Of a DNA stretch of 5,377 nt, positions 4,885 through 5,377 are shown piece by piece. Position 1 is the first letter of the stretch; the number at the start of each line of letters is the position of its first letter. The position numbers and the translations under genes are program-made. Origin of the DNA: Chloroflexota bacterium (lineage in GTDB: Bacteria; Chloroflexota; Dehalococcoidia; Lucifugimonadales; Lucifugimonadaceae); the NCBI GenBank assembly GCA_016210435.1, contig JACQUF010000348.1, positions 1-5,377 on the forward strand. Direction: 5' to 3'. The notes under the pieces were generated by a model, which was not told the DNA's origin, ran no database searches, and worked only from the letters and a program-made list of their open reading frames with translations.

Positions 4885-5377
4885 ATGTCGCTCGCAGTGG
4901 CCATGAAGGGCCCTGAAGGCGTTGTACTGGCTGCAGATAGCAGAGTCACATTGCATGCCCAGCAAAAGGGTGGGCCCCTGCTACCCGTGAACTACGACAA
5001 CGCTACGAAGCTTCTTACTTTTTCGCAGCCCCATTCGAATGTTGGCGCCGTCACGTACGGTGTCGCAGTTATTGGACAGCGAACCGCCCAAAGCTACATC
5101 CCGGAGTTTGAGGTTTCTCTGAGGGACGAGCTTGAGAAGAAACAGAAGGACGACCTTGATAAGGCAATCAGAGAAAACAAGCCTTTATTAGGGGTTGAGG
5201 ACTTTGCAAGGCGTCTTAGCGCGTTTTACCTAGACCGCTGGAAGAAAGTGATGCCCAATGACTGGAAAGGGCCAGGAATGGTGTTCATTGTTGGCGGCTA
5301 CGACCCTGGCGCTGCGTACGGCAAGGTATTCTTGCTGGAGATACCCGGAAAGCCTAATCCTGAACCCCGTAACCCAG
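4885..5377 (+). CDS. Proteasome beta-like Ntn hydrolase, 3' end beyond the window
   Basis: The reading frame stays open to the right edge (164 codons plus one base). The N terminus MSLAVAMKGPEGVVLAADSR matches the start of mature proteasome beta/HslV-type subunits. Counting from the Ser after Met, Ser is residue 1, Asp is residue 17 (AADSR) and Arg is residue 19, as in proteasome numbering. A likely equivalent of catalytic Lys33 is the Lys in ATKLLTF, displaced by about 8 residues. MVFIVGGYDPGAAYGKVFLLEIPG (near 134-157, counting Met as 1) resembles the conserved middle strand pair. The in-frame stop at 4861-4863, with no start codon before 4885, excludes a propeptide. Met removal would expose Ser1 as nucleophile where proteasomes use Thr. 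It is predicted to be a cytoplasmic self-assembling peptidase or amidase. G+C is about 52% (4921-5280, hand count), against about 62% in the aldolase gene, with more AGA, AGG, TTA and CTA codons, suggesting separate ancestry. It could also be a non-proteolytic Ntn relative. Confidence 0.8.
   Translation, partial: MSLAVAMKGPEGVVLAADSRVTLHAQQKGGPLLPVNYDNATKLLTFSQPHSNVGAVTYGVAVIGQRTAQSYIPEFEVSLRDELEKKQKDDLDKAIRENKPLLGVEDFARRLSAFYLDRWKKVMPNDWKGPGMVFIVGGYDPGAAYGKVFLLEIPGKPNPEPRNP

Noticed and set aside
4845..4916. 23-codon upstream frame overlapping the Ntn hydrolase start
   Set aside because: It has no ribosome site and its product has no recognisable feature; it starts only a few bases after the proposed -10 box.
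4387..4949. Long minus-strand reading frames over tRNA-Pro and the following gap (119 and 168 codons)
   Set aside because: The translations contain the typical antisense-tRNA artefact text (for example QTRTADPLVPNQ and GRADSNCRPPGPKPG), have no domain pattern, and overlap a clear tRNA gene and the start of the Ntn gene.
1..5377. CRISPR array, insertion sequence or phage genes
   Set aside because: No regularly spaced direct repeats, no transposase or integrase reading frame, and no target-site duplications were seen on either strand.

Overview
The window looks like chromosomal DNA from a GC-rich bacterium. Two hand counts give about 62% G+C inside the first gene and about 52% in the last. The combination of a HpcH/HpaI aldolase, an OCD/mu-crystallin-family enzyme and a FAD amine oxidase, together with dispersed palindromes of the CCTGAG...GAAGG kind, recalls uncultured Chloroflexota (Dehalococcoidia/SAR202-like) genomes. 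That placement is an impression only; there is no rRNA or marker gene to confirm it.

Layout. Positions 1-87 hold two small inverted repeats and a Shine-Dalgarno site. Positions 88-3103 are three same-strand genes, probably one operon: a HpcH/HpaI class II aldolase (TTG start), an ornithine cyclodeaminase/mu-crystallin family protein, and a DAO-family FAD oxidoreductase. The gaps are 67 and 30 bp, and the first gap carries a palindromic repeat element. A convergent gap (3104-3176) holds a second, related palindromic element and a terminator-like hairpin. Positions 4409-3177 (minus strand) encode an endonuclease Q-like PHP-domain protein. A perfect 9-bp inverted repeat sits 11 bp upstream of its GTG start. 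Next come a tRNA-Pro(UGG) gene (4480-4551) and about 330 bp without a convincing gene, which contains tRNA T-arm-like sequences in inverted orientation. A partial gene starts at 4885 and runs off the right edge. It encodes a proteasome beta-like Ntn hydrolase with Ser, not Thr, at the position exposed when Met is removed.

How the genes could work together. The first three proteins all belong to families acting on small carboxylic or amino acids. The oxidase would turn an amine into an imine, the OCD-family enzyme would handle an imino/amino acid with NAD(P)H, and the aldolase would make or break a C-C bond next to a 2-oxo acid. A shared catabolic route is plausible, but the substrate cannot be read from the sequence. 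The EndoQ-like protein would act separately in repair of deaminated DNA. The Ntn hydrolase belongs to a different, lower-GC segment. The most interesting points are the Ser1 proteasome-like protein, the palindrome at the EndoQ promoter, the two related palindromic elements with conserved GA/GA internal loops, and the altered active-site positions in the OCD- and DAO-family enzymes.
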